Below are positions 1 to 5,158 of a DNA stretch of 7,879 bases, piece by piece. A program made the position numbers and the translations under genes. The notes beneath the pieces are model-generated. The model saw only the letters and a list, made by a program, of their open reading frames with translations. It was not told the DNA's origin and made no database searches. Where the stretch lies: the NCBI GenBank assembly GCA_937896115.1, contig CALBLB010000202.1, forward strand, positions 1 to 7,879, in the 5' to 3' direction. Each line of letters begins with the position of its first letter. Within the stretch, counting starts at the first letter, position 1. This DNA is from an uncultured Succinatimonas sp. (GTDB taxonomy: Bacteria > Pseudomonadota > Gammaproteobacteria > Enterobacterales > Succinivibrionaceae).

Positions 1-897
1 TATAAACCTTTACCGTTTATAAGAGAGCTTGAAAAACTGGAAGAGCAGGCTAAAAGCGATCCCGTTTGTGCCTCCTTGCTTGGAACCATGTATGCGCGCG
101 GGATGATTGTACCGCGTGATAAATACCAAACCATTAGATGGTATCGTCAGGCCGTTTCCTTAGGAGATCATCTGGCTGTTGAAAATTTGTTTGCGCTTTA
201 TGTTAAACAGCATTGGTTTGACGGCGCGGAACGTACGGCAATTACCGATATGTGTCATGCTTTGGAAATAAGCTCACGCTATGGTATAGGGACAGGTAAA
301 AGTACCGGTGCAGACAGTTCCAAGGCAGAGCATGCCTTAAAAAAGATCCTTTTAGCTTTGCGCAACGGGAAAACCTGGCTTGAACAGATGTTGTACATGC
401 GCAACTTAAAAGAAGATGCCGTCTCGGCATTCGGCTTAGACAGTGCTGATTTCGTCTCGGACCAAAAGCCTGATCATTTGATCCAATATGAGGCCAGTGC
501 CCATGAGTATATTGAAACCATGGGTGACTGCAGAATGTTGGATTTTATGGGAGACGGCTTGTTGATTGATATGTATGCACCTGCCATCGATGCACTTAAA
601 GTCATGACTAAAGAAAGTGATCCGAGGATGTACAAGCTTAACGCTGAAAGTAAGAGTATTACGGCTTTGCGCGGATTCTTGCCTCTTGATTTAAAACTTT
701 GTCAGGCTTGGCTGTTGCAGTCAATGAACAATGACAGTACCTTTGCCAAAGCCTTGTATAAGGTATCATGGGAGATCTTGGATTTGCAGAATACGGGGTA
801 TGATCCCAAGAAGAGTCTGTTGATTCAAGCAAAACAAGAAAAAAGCAATAAAAAGGTACAATCTGACGATTACTTTGATTTGTCGGTGGAGCAATAA
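1..897 (+). CDS. Sel1-repeat (TPR-like) protein, 3' part
   Basis: Frame 1 is open from the first base of the window to TAA at 895-897, so this is the C-terminal 298 codons of a longer gene; the first ATG, at 76, is probably internal. Codons 20-60 carry a clear Sel1-like repeat: a CASLLGTMYARG stretch, then VPRD and TIRWYRQAVSLGDHLA, matching the family pattern of LG-x-Y-x-x-G, a conserved D, W-Y-x-x-A and G-D. Sel1 repeats form alpha-alpha superhelices that mediate protein-protein contacts. The remaining roughly 230 residues are helical-looking and polar and contain at most degenerate repeats. No catalytic motif is visible. The C-terminus is rich in K, Q and S. The next gene starts 5 bp after the stop, so the two are probably co-transcribed. 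The repeat assignment is solid; the partner and role are unknown, and secretion cannot be judged because the N-terminus lies outside the window. Confidence 0.8.
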   Translation, partial: YKPLPFIRELEKLEEQAKSDPVCASLLGTMYARGMIVPRDKYQTIRWYRQAVSLGDHLAVENLFALYVKQHWFDGAERTAITDMCHALEISSRYGIGTGKSTGADSSKAEHALKKILLALRNGKTWLEQMLYMRNLKEDAVSAFGLDSADFVSDQKPDHLIQYEASAHEYIETMGDCRMLDFMGDGLLIDMYAPAIDALKVMTKESDPRMYKLNAESKSITALRGFLPLDLKLCQAWLLQSMNNDSTFAKALYKVSWEILDLQNTGYDPKKSLLIQAKQEKSNKKVQSDDYFDLSVEQ

Positions 898-902
898 TCT
901 TA

Positions 903-1436
903 ATGCATTATTTGTTAAAAATAGTTTTGGATGAGGGGATCTGGCGTTTGGATGCCCTTGATGGTAAAGCTGATCTTGCCCATACGGCAAATCTTATTAC
1001 AGCGTCATTCGGCTATGCCGGAGGAAAAAATTTTTTTGAAAAAAACGCTGAACGTGTCAGCGCTGGGGTCGACGGACAGCCTGATTGCCCTGAGGCTATG
1101 AAAACCTTTGAAGAGTGGTTGGGCAGTGATACCGACGGCGTTTATATCCATGTTTTTGATAACGGTGTGGCATTGAAGCATTCTTTCAAGATCATGAAAG
1201 CAGAGGAAAAGCTTTTTTGTCTCATGCCTTCCGTTATTGTGGGAGCAGGCAGGGTGCCTGAGGGTGCAGTATCCGGAGTTGATGAGATCAGGATTTTTGC
1301 CGATCGTGATGAAAATCTTACTTTGGATATACGCTCTGCCACTTCAACAATGCGTGCCTTGGGATCAGTCAGATCAGACGTGAATGCGGCGATGGTGGAT
1401 GCAGGAGCAAGGCCTTTAAATTTCAAGAGCTTTTGA
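903..1436 (+). CDS. Small protein, possibly diverged pRiA4b ORF-3-like
   Basis: A 177-residue soluble protein with no signal peptide or membrane segment. ATG 903 is chosen because GGTGGAG (885-891) lies 11 nt upstream, inside the end of the preceding gene, suggesting translational coupling. I do not recognise it with certainty. Its layout resembles the pRiA4b ORF-3-like family: an N-terminal LKIVL then IWR, a segment ending SFGYAGGKNFF where the family has an aromatic FGW-x-x-x-H-L-x-x-F, then a YIHVFDNG segment followed by H (family: Y-x-Y-D-x-G-D-x-W-x-H), and later a G-x-x-x-x-P-E-G-x-x-S-G stretch where the family has a P-P-E-D-x-G-G motif. Several hallmark residues, including the second D and the W, are replaced, so any similarity is distant. 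The function of that family is poorly defined. The pairing with a Sel1-repeat gene gives no functional clue. Confidence 0.75.
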   Translation: MHYLLKIVLDEGIWRLDALDGKADLAHTANLITASFGYAGGKNFFEKNAERVSAGVDGQPDCPEAMKTFEEWLGSDTDGVYIHVFDNGVALKHSFKIMKAEEKLFCLMPSVIVGAGRVPEGAVSGVDEIRIFADRDENLTLDIRSATSTMRALGSVRSDVNAAMVDAGARPLNFKSF

Positions 1437-1465
1437 TCTCGAATTCGCTCAAGCTGAGTTTTGCG

Positions 1466-1502
1466 GATGTTGCTAAAAGGCAAAAAAGCTTTTTACAACA
1501 TC
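1466..1502 (+). repeat. Long stem-loop after the 903-1436 gene
   Basis: The arm GATGTTG (1466-1472), a bulged C and TAAAAGGC (1474-1481) pair with GCTTTTTA (1488-1495) and CAACATC (1496-1502) around a loop of six A. This gives about 15 base pairs with one bulge and one G-U pair. It begins 29 nt after the stop codon. No T-run follows, so it is not a standard intrinsic terminator; a 3'-end stabilising or processing hairpin, or a protein site in DNA, is equally possible. Confidence 0.5.
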
Positions 1503-1540
1503 ATTGTAAGGTTAAAACGGACACATATTCAGAGATTGAA

Positions 1541-1572
1541 GGTAAATTTATACATAGTAATGTAAAATTTAC
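1541..1572 (+). promoter_or_regulatory. AT-rich imperfect palindrome, candidate operator upstream of cstA
   Basis: GTAAATTT (1542-1549), A, TACAT (1551-1555), a loop AGTA, ATGTA (1560-1564) and AAATTTAC (1565-1572) form a 13-bp inverted repeat with one bulge. Its right part contains the 11-bp palindrome GTAAAATTTAC (1562-1572). A near copy, GTAAAAATTAC (1630-1640), lies in the spacer of the promoter downstream, with centres 68 bp apart. A paired protein site acting on the cstA promoter is plausible, but I cannot name the regulator. Confidence 0.4.
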
Positions 1573-1617
1573 TGTGCAAAAAACGCAATACACTTTCATA
1601 TCTATTCTAAAAATTGC

Positions 1618-1645
1618 TTGACAGTTTTGGTAAAAATTACATAAT
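1618..1645 (+). promoter_or_regulatory. Sigma-70 promoter for the cstA leader
   Basis: A perfect -35 TTGACA (1618-1623) and -10 CATAAT (1640-1645, 5 of 6) are separated by 16 nt; ATAATA with a 17-nt spacer is the alternative register. Transcription should start near 1652. The inverted repeat ATAAC-N5-GTTAT (1644-1658) overlaps the end of the -10 and the start site. The transcript would have a leader of about 190 nt before cstA. Confidence 0.7.
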
Positions 1646-1651
1646 AACGGT

Positions 1652-1783
1652 CAGTTATCGGATACAACCGGTGTCCGCTTTTATGCCTTTTTATAAATTA
1701 GATTTAGGCATTACCCCAAACAGCCGTACTTTAACCGCAGGTTACGGCAAAAACGAGGTCCGCGATGTCGGACCGTTTTTTTT
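1652..1783 (+). promoter_or_regulatory. Structured cstA leader RNA with terminator (riboswitch-like or attenuator)
   Basis: Between the predicted start and the terminator the RNA can fold into a series of helices. The first is CGGATAC (1659-1665) with GTGTCCG (1671-1677), 7 bp. The second is ATGCCT (1683-1688) with AGGCAT (1706-1711). The third is GCCGTA (1723-1728) with TACGGC (1743-1748), enclosing ACC/GGT (1734-1742). The intrinsic terminator comes last. The pentamer GTCCG occurs both in the 3' arm of the first hairpin (1673-1677) and in the 5' arm of the terminator (1758-1762). CGGAT (1659-1663) can therefore pair with either, which gives a possible terminator/antiterminator switch. I do not recognise a known riboswitch class. 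A stand-alone small RNA ending at 1783 is the main alternative. Confidence 0.45.
1757..1783 (+). terminator. Intrinsic terminator in the cstA leader
   Basis: GGTCCG (1757-1762) and CGGACC (1769-1774) form a perfect 6-bp GC-rich stem with loop CGATGT, followed by G and eight T (1776-1783). It lies downstream of the strong promoter and 61 nt before the cstA start codon, so it must either be bypassed to express cstA or end a separate short RNA. Confidence 0.8.
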
Positions 1784-1811
1784 AATAAACCTTTAAACTC
1801 GTTTTTTAGCA

Positions 1812-1835
1812 GATCCTTTAAACAGGATCCCGGAG
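1812..1835 (+). promoter_or_regulatory. cstA ribosome binding site with adjacent hairpin and GGA motifs
   Basis: CGGAG (1831-1835) is the Shine-Dalgarno, 9 nt before ATG 1845. Just upstream, GATCC (1812-1816) can pair with GGATC (1825-1829). The two GGA triplets, one in AACAGGAT (1821-1828) and one in the Shine-Dalgarno, are the kind of site bound by CsrA. E. coli CsrA represses cstA translation by covering its Shine-Dalgarno. CsrA control here is inference. Confidence 0.4.
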
Positions 1836-1844
1836 TTTTTTATT

Positions 1845-3563
1845 ATGACAGGCAGTCTGCTTTTATGTATTGCGCTTGCATATTTTGTTGCAGCCTATTT
1901 TGGTTACGGCGGATACTTAAAGAGAATTTTTAAAGTCGATCCCAATCGTCCTACCCCGGCAAAGACCCAGTATGACGGAATTGACTTTGTTCCTACTCCT
2001 ACAATCGTGTTATTCGGACACCATTTTGCGTCTATTGCAGGACCGGGCCCTATAGTAGGACCTATCATGGCTGCTTATTTTGGTTGGCTTCCTGCTTTAA
2101 TGTGGATTTTGGTCGGTTGCGTTTTTGTAGGCGCATTCCATGATTTTGCGGCTTTGGTGATTTCCGTACGTAACAAAGGACATTCCATTTCGTTTGTAAT
2201 GGAAAAAATGATGGGCTTCTCCGGACGTCAGTTGTTCGTAGGATTTTGCTTTGCCTGCCTCATTCTGGTTGTTGCCGTGTTTACCAATATGATCGCCGGA
2301 ATGTTCGTTAAAGTGCCTGCAGTGGCTACGGCTTCACTGGCCTTTATTGCCATGGCTCCTATTTTTGCCTATTGCACCAATAAATTGGGGTTTAGATTGA
2401 AGAGTGCTTCATTTATCTTTATTCCTTTGGTGTTTTTAGCAGTGCCTTTTGGCAGCGCTTTGCCGTTGGATTTACAGGTTTTGTTCGGACTTGATGCTCA
2501 CGGAGCCCAAATGACTTGGACTGCTGTTCTTGCCGTCTATATTCTCTGCGCTTCGGTTTTGCCTGTTCAATGGTTGCTTCAGCCCCGCGACTATATGAAT
2601 TCATTTTTGCTTTACGGTACTTTGGCCTTGGGATTTGTTTCCATCCTGGCTTACGGTCCTGAGATTAACATGGATTCTTTCAAAGGATTTGAAGCAGTCA
2701 CTGCCGACGGCAACATGAGTTCTTTGTTCCCGACGCTGTTTATCTTCATTGCCTGCGGAGCCTGTTCAGGTTTCCATGCATTGGTAGCTTCCGGTACTAC
2801 TTCAAAGCAGATCCGTTCTGAAAAAGATATGCTCCCTGTAGGTTACGGTGCCATGTTGGTTGAGGGCATTTTGGGCGTAATGGCGTTGGTCGCTGTAATG
2901 GCTATGGCTCCTGATCAGTTCCAAGAACTTGGCAAAAATCCTGTTTTGGCTTTCTCTACCGGTATATCCAATTTCTGCTCGGTATTGGGATTGGATGTTA
3001 AATACTCCATGGTCTTCTTATCGTTGGCAATTTCTGCTTTCATGATGACCTCTCTTGATACCGCAACTCGTTTGGGACGTTTTTTGGTTCAGGAACTGTT
3101 CTTACCGCGTGCCGTTCAGGATGCTTCTGAAAATGAACAGGCTCAGGCAAAAATGGGTTTGGTTCGTCATGTGCTTACCAATAAATACTGGGCATCGCTT
3201 TTCTTCGTTGCCATTTCTATTTTCATGGCATTAAGCGGAGAAGCAGCTGCACTTTGGCCTATTTTCGGTGCCTCAAATCAGCTTATGGCCGGTCTTACCT
3301 TCCTGGTGATCACTCTGTGGCTTCTCTCTAAACAGGTAAATTGGATGGTTGCTTTTATCCCTATGCTGTTTATGATGGTTATGAGTCTGTGGGGTATCTT
3401 CCAGATCATTCATCAACAATGGGGACATAACGTGGTTTTGGTTTCAACCGGGATCTTGCTTTCGGTTATGTCTATTCTGATGGTTTTGTTAGGTGCATCC
3501 ATTATCACTCATCATCTTAAAGCACACTTTAGCGGCAAGCATGCCGGCGGAGAAATAGGTTAA
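1845..3563 (+). CDS. cstA: CstA-family carbon-starvation transporter (short form)
   Basis: A 572-residue polytopic inner-membrane protein with many hydrophobic segments along its length. The family signature is intact near the N-terminus: FGHHFASIAGPGPIVGP at about residues 57-73. Later come FHALVASGTTSKQ (about 309-321) and FGASNQLMAGL (about 475-485). In E. coli the paralogues CstA and BtsT are pyruvate transporters, with CstA also linked to peptide uptake during carbon starvation; here the substrate is probably pyruvate or small peptides. It is about 130 residues shorter than the E. coli proteins, whose extra length is mostly C-terminal; shorter forms are common in other bacteria. The start at 1845 has a good Shine-Dalgarno, and the first membrane segment begins at once (GSLLLCIALAYFVAAYFGYG). 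It is a single gene with its own promoter, leader and terminator. No partner such as a small CstX/YbdD-like protein follows it. Family assignment is firm, substrate less so. Confidence 0.95.
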   Translation: MTGSLLLCIALAYFVAAYFGYGGYLKRIFKVDPNRPTPAKTQYDGIDFVPTPTIVLFGHHFASIAGPGPIVGPIMAAYFGWLPALMWILVGCVFVGAFHDFAALVISVRNKGHSISFVMEKMMGFSGRQLFVGFCFACLILVVAVFTNMIAGMFVKVPAVATASLAFIAMAPIFAYCTNKLGFRLKSASFIFIPLVFLAVPFGSALPLDLQVLFGLDAHGAQMTWTAVLAVYILCASVLPVQWLLQPRDYMNSFLLYGTLALGFVSILAYGPEINMDSFKGFEAVTADGNMSSLFPTLFIFIACGACSGFHALVASGTTSKQIRSEKDMLPVGYGAMLVEGILGVMALVAVMAMAPDQFQELGKNPVLAFSTGISNFCSVLGLDVKYSMVFLSLAISAFMMTSLDTATRLGRFLVQELFLPRAVQDASENEQAQAKMGLVRHVLTNKYWASLFFVAISIFMALSGEAAALWPIFGASNQLMAGLTFLVITLWLLSKQVNWMVAFIPMLFMMVMSLWGIFQIIHQQWGHNVVLVSTGILLSVMSILMVLLGASIITHHLKAHFSGKHAGGEIG

Positions 3564-3618
3564 CGGTATTCCGCGTGATGGGATAAATTCAGAATAGTTT
3601 TCTGTTGATTTAAGATGA

Positions 3619-3652
3619 AGGGGGACGTCCTTATGAACGCCCCCTATTTTTT
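3619..3652 (+). terminator. Intrinsic terminator after cstA
   Basis: AGGGGG (3619-3624), a bulged A and CGT (3626-3628) pair with ACG (3637-3639) and CCCCCT (3640-3645) around an 8-nt loop. An A and six T (3647-3652) follow. It ends 22 nt before the next start codon, so the next gene probably relies on read-through or a promoter overlapping this region. Confidence 0.85.
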
Positions 3653-3674
3653 AATGCGAAGCAAGGTATAAGGC

Positions 3675-4160
3675 ATGGAACAGCAAACTGCGGATCAAAA
3701 GGTTACAAAAATAAAATCTGAAGATGTTTTTTATGAAATCCCTGATGAAATAGGTCTTTCCCGCCGCGGCGTTCCTTCGGGGTTTGAGCTTATTAAAAAA
3801 GCTGATCAAACCATAGAACGCAGTGCAAGATCAGAGAGTATGGCCAAATATAAATTGGCTCAAGCCTGTAAAAAATACGGTGCAAACGTGATCCTGGATT
3901 ACTCTGCAGAACGTTTTGTTCGCAACTCCATAGGATTTTCCTTTTATATGTACAGAGTAAGCGGTTATCCTGCAGTCATGGCCAAGATTTCAAAAGACGG
4001 CAGTTTTTCTCGTGAAGAGCTTGAAGACAGTTTAAACACAGCCGAAATTTATGCCGATGCCAAAAGAAGGCAAAGCGTCAAAAAGGGAAATTTTATTCTT
4101 AAGCTTTTGGCATGCGCAATGGCTTTGTTCTTTCTTGCAGGTTTTCTTATGTCAAAATGA
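3675..4160 (+). CDS. Tail-anchored membrane protein of unknown function
   Basis: 161 residues. The N-terminal ~135 are charged and soluble. A single hydrophobic segment at about residues 140-159 (ILKLLACAMALFFLAGFLM) follows a basic stretch (KRRQSVKKG), and only SK remains after it. This predicts a C-terminally anchored protein with its bulk in the cytoplasm. Residues 57-76 (A-K-Y-K-L-A-Q-A-C-K-K-Y-G-A-N-V-I-L-D-Y) look like the helix-GAN-strand unit of small alpha/beta folds such as YbjQ or RcsF-like modules. That is only a shape resemblance and I do not assign a family. ATG 3675 is preceded by AAGG at 3663-3666, 8 nt away. It sits between the cstA terminator and the metal-regulation genes, in the same direction. 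No clear promoter of its own is visible. Confidence 0.75.
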   Translation: MEQQTADQKVTKIKSEDVFYEIPDEIGLSRRGVPSGFELIKKADQTIERSARSESMAKYKLAQACKKYGANVILDYSAERFVRNSIGFSFYMYRVSGYPAVMAKISKDGSFSREELEDSLNTAEIYADAKRRQSVKKGNFILKLLACAMALFFLAGFLMSK

Positions 4161-4208
4161 ACTTTTGTTTACGACCATCAGACAATCGATCAAGACATAT
4201 AAAGGTAC

Positions 4209-4237
4209 TTGCGGCGTATTTATTGATGCGTTAAAAT
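4209..4237 (+). promoter_or_regulatory. Promoter for the FeoB-associated gene
   Basis: TAAAAT (4232-4237) is a good -10 (5 of 6), with TTGCGG (4209-4214) as a weak -35 at the ideal 17-nt spacing. The start site would be near 4244, inside the DtxR-like box. A weak -35 with a repressor site on the start is typical of a repressed metal gene. Confidence 0.45.
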
Positions 4238-4238
4238 C

Positions 4239-4257
4239 ATAAGTTAGCTTAAACTAA
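4239..4257 (+). promoter_or_regulatory. DtxR/IdeR-like operator
   Basis: The 19 bases at 4239-4257 match the classical DtxR/IdeR consensus TTAGGTTAGCCTAACCTAA at 15 positions, including GTTAGC-TAA. The core is also a perfect inverted repeat, AGTTAG (4242-4247) and CTAACT (4254-4259). It directly follows the predicted -10 and precedes the start codon at 4277, the position expected for a metal-dependent repressor. The DtxR-type protein encoded at 5159-5614 is the obvious candidate ligand. Confidence 0.55.
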
Positions 4258-4276
4258 CTATTTAATGAGAACATTT

Positions 4277-4474
4277 ATGATCTGGTCAAAAATTCTTCTT
4301 TATGCAATTGTTGCTTTTGTGATTATTTTTACTTTTTTGGGAATAAAAAGAATGTTTCAAGTGTTTTTTGTTTCCGGAAGTTGCTGTTCTTCAAAGAAAG
4401 GGCTGGGGACCAATTTGGGAAAGGGAAAGAAAAAAGCTTGTGCATGCGGTAAGGATAATTGCTCTGATAAGTGA
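4277..4474 (+). CDS. FeoB-associated Cys-rich membrane protein
   Basis: A 65-residue protein with one N-terminal membrane segment (about residues 4-23, KILLYAIVAFVIIFTFLGIK) and a Cys- and Lys-rich tail: CC at 36-37, then C55, C57 and C62. This is the layout of the FeoB-associated Cys-rich membrane proteins usually found beside the ferrous-iron transporter gene feoB. They are thought to assist Fe(II) uptake, perhaps by binding metal at the membrane; their mechanism is not settled. An in-frame ATG at 4265 would add MRTF, but it has no Shine-Dalgarno. ATG 4277 has GAGA 6 nt upstream and starts close to the membrane helix, so I prefer it. The promoter carries a DtxR-like box. No feoB gene is present in the window. 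The next two genes on the same strand are metalloregulator homologues. Confidence 0.75.
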   Translation: MIWSKILLYAIVAFVIIFTFLGIKRMFQVFFVSGSCCSSKKGLGTNLGKGKKKACACGKDNCSDK

Positions 4475-4503
4475 CATTTTTGCGCAGACGGTCTAAACTC
4501 TTT

Positions 4504-4529
4504 GTCATCTGTGAAAAAACACAGGTGGC
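4504..4529 (+). repeat. Hairpin between FeoB-associated and Fur-like genes
   Basis: CATCTGTG (4506-4513) pairs with CACAGGTG (4520-4527), with one G-U pair, around six A. The outer GT/GC (4504-4505 and 4528-4529) extends it to 10 bp. It lies 30 nt after the stop of the FeoB-associated gene. No T-run follows, so it may mark the 3' end of that transcript without being a canonical terminator. Confidence 0.4.
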
Positions 4530-4540
4530 GTTGCGATAAT
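4511..4540 (+). promoter_or_regulatory. Candidate promoter of the Fur-like gene
   Basis: GATAAT (4535-4540, 5 of 6) can serve as -10 with GTGAAA (4511-4516, 4 of 6) as -35 at 18-nt spacing. The Fur box begins within the -10, so occupancy by Fur would block this promoter. The predicted leader before ATG 4690 is about 140 nt. Confidence 0.35.
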
Positions 4541-4553
4541 AATAATCATAATC
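4535..4553 (+). promoter_or_regulatory. Fur box
   Basis: The 19 bases starting GATAAT at 4535 and ending ATC at 4553 match the Fur consensus GATAATGATAATCATTATC at 17 of 19 positions. The two differences are G to A at position 7 and T to A at position 16. TTGCGA occurs on both sides (4531-4536 and 4555-4560). The box overlaps the predicted -10 and start site upstream of the Fur-like gene. It points to iron-dependent repression by a genuine Fur encoded elsewhere, since the local homologue lacks Fur's metal ligands. Confidence 0.75.
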
Positions 4554-4642
4554 TTTGCGAACGCTTAATCTTTACACTTTGGGAAGCTCGAACTTCATAT
4601 TTTGACGGTCCTTACCCCAAGATTGTAATTTCATCCGTTTGT

Positions 4643-4665
4643 CTTGATATCATGAGGATATCGGG
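4643..4665 (+). repeat. Leader hairpin before the Fur-like gene
   Basis: CTTGATATC (4643-4651) pairs with GATATCGGG (4657-4665) around the loop ATGAG. This gives nine pairs, two of them G-U, and ends 24 nt before the start codon. There is no T-run. It could influence translation of the Fur-like gene or be a DNA site, since GATATC appears twice. Confidence 0.3.
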
Positions 4666-4689
4666 AAATAAACTTGAAGCACATGAACG

Positions 4690-5130
4690 ATGCAAGATAA
4701 TGATAAATTCACTGTTGCAAGTCTTACTGATGAGACTCTGCGCAAATTAGAGGCCAGCGGCCTGCGTATGACGGTACAGAGGCGTCATATCATAGAAATT
4801 TTGACCAGTAGCAATTGTACTTCTCCAAAAGAACTTTGGTATGAAGCAAAACAGTATGTCCCTGATTTGGGCATAGCGACGGTTTATCGTCTTATCAATC
4901 GTCTCGAACAGATCGGAGTATTGTCTAAAAATCGCAATATCGGCATGCAACCGGTAACACCTGTTTTGGGAGCTTTGTCCGATGTGCGAGGCAAAGTATT
5001 AAAAAGTGAAAGTCTGAATTTGAACGAATTGGTTCGTATGGGTTTGATTGCAAAGGGTGTCATTGGTCACAACAATCAAATTTCGATGACTTTGGTGGGC
5101 GATAAGATCAACATTACTGTTATAAAATAA
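4690..5130 (+). CDS. Fur-like winged-helix regulator with atypical, FeoA-like C-terminus
   Basis: 146 residues. Residues 14-80 match the Fur DNA-binding domain: GLRMTVQRRHIIEIL (24-38), a SPKELWYEAK helix and the recognition segment GIATVYRLINRLEQIGVL (61-78), where Fur has GLATVYRVLNQFDDAGIV. The C-terminal half is not Fur's dimerisation domain. The HHDH and C-x-x-C metal motifs are missing, and the whole protein has only one Cys (43) and two His (33, 127). Instead, residues 92-146 (LSDVRGKVLK, LNELVRMGLIAKGVIG, then a strand pair to NITVIK) resemble the SH3-like FeoA fold, with the L-x-x-x-G-x-x-x-G turn that FeoA shows as LLSLGMLPGS. So it may be a Fur-type HTH fused to a minimal FeoA-like module. 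GAAG (4676-4679) is a modest ribosome binding site. A Fur box lies in its promoter. The wHTH assignment is firm; the FeoA reading is tentative. Confidence 0.85.
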   Translation: MQDNDKFTVASLTDETLRKLEASGLRMTVQRRHIIEILTSSNCTSPKELWYEAKQYVPDLGIATVYRLINRLEQIGVLSKNRNIGMQPVTPVLGALSDVRGKVLKSESLNLNELVRMGLIAKGVIGHNNQISMTLVGDKINITVIK

Positions 5131-5158
5131 ACGGATGATTTAACTTTTAGAAAAATAT

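Noticed and set aside
1433..1621. Small open frame after the 177-residue gene
   Set aside because: It overlaps the hairpin, palindromes and promoter, lacks a ribosome binding site and has no protein-like pattern.
1614..1796. Open frame through the cstA leader that could encode a leader peptide (also from ATG 1683)
   Set aside because: No ribosome binding site, no run of regulatory codons, and it reads straight through the terminator hairpin; composition looks non-coding.
4051..4242. 63-codon frame running over the end of the tail-anchored protein gene
   Set aside because: Out-of-frame shadow of the real gene that ends at the DtxR-like box.
4502..4750. 82-codon frame overlapping the start of the Fur-like gene
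   Set aside because: It covers the hairpin, Fur box and leader, has no ribosome binding site and overlaps a clear coding gene.
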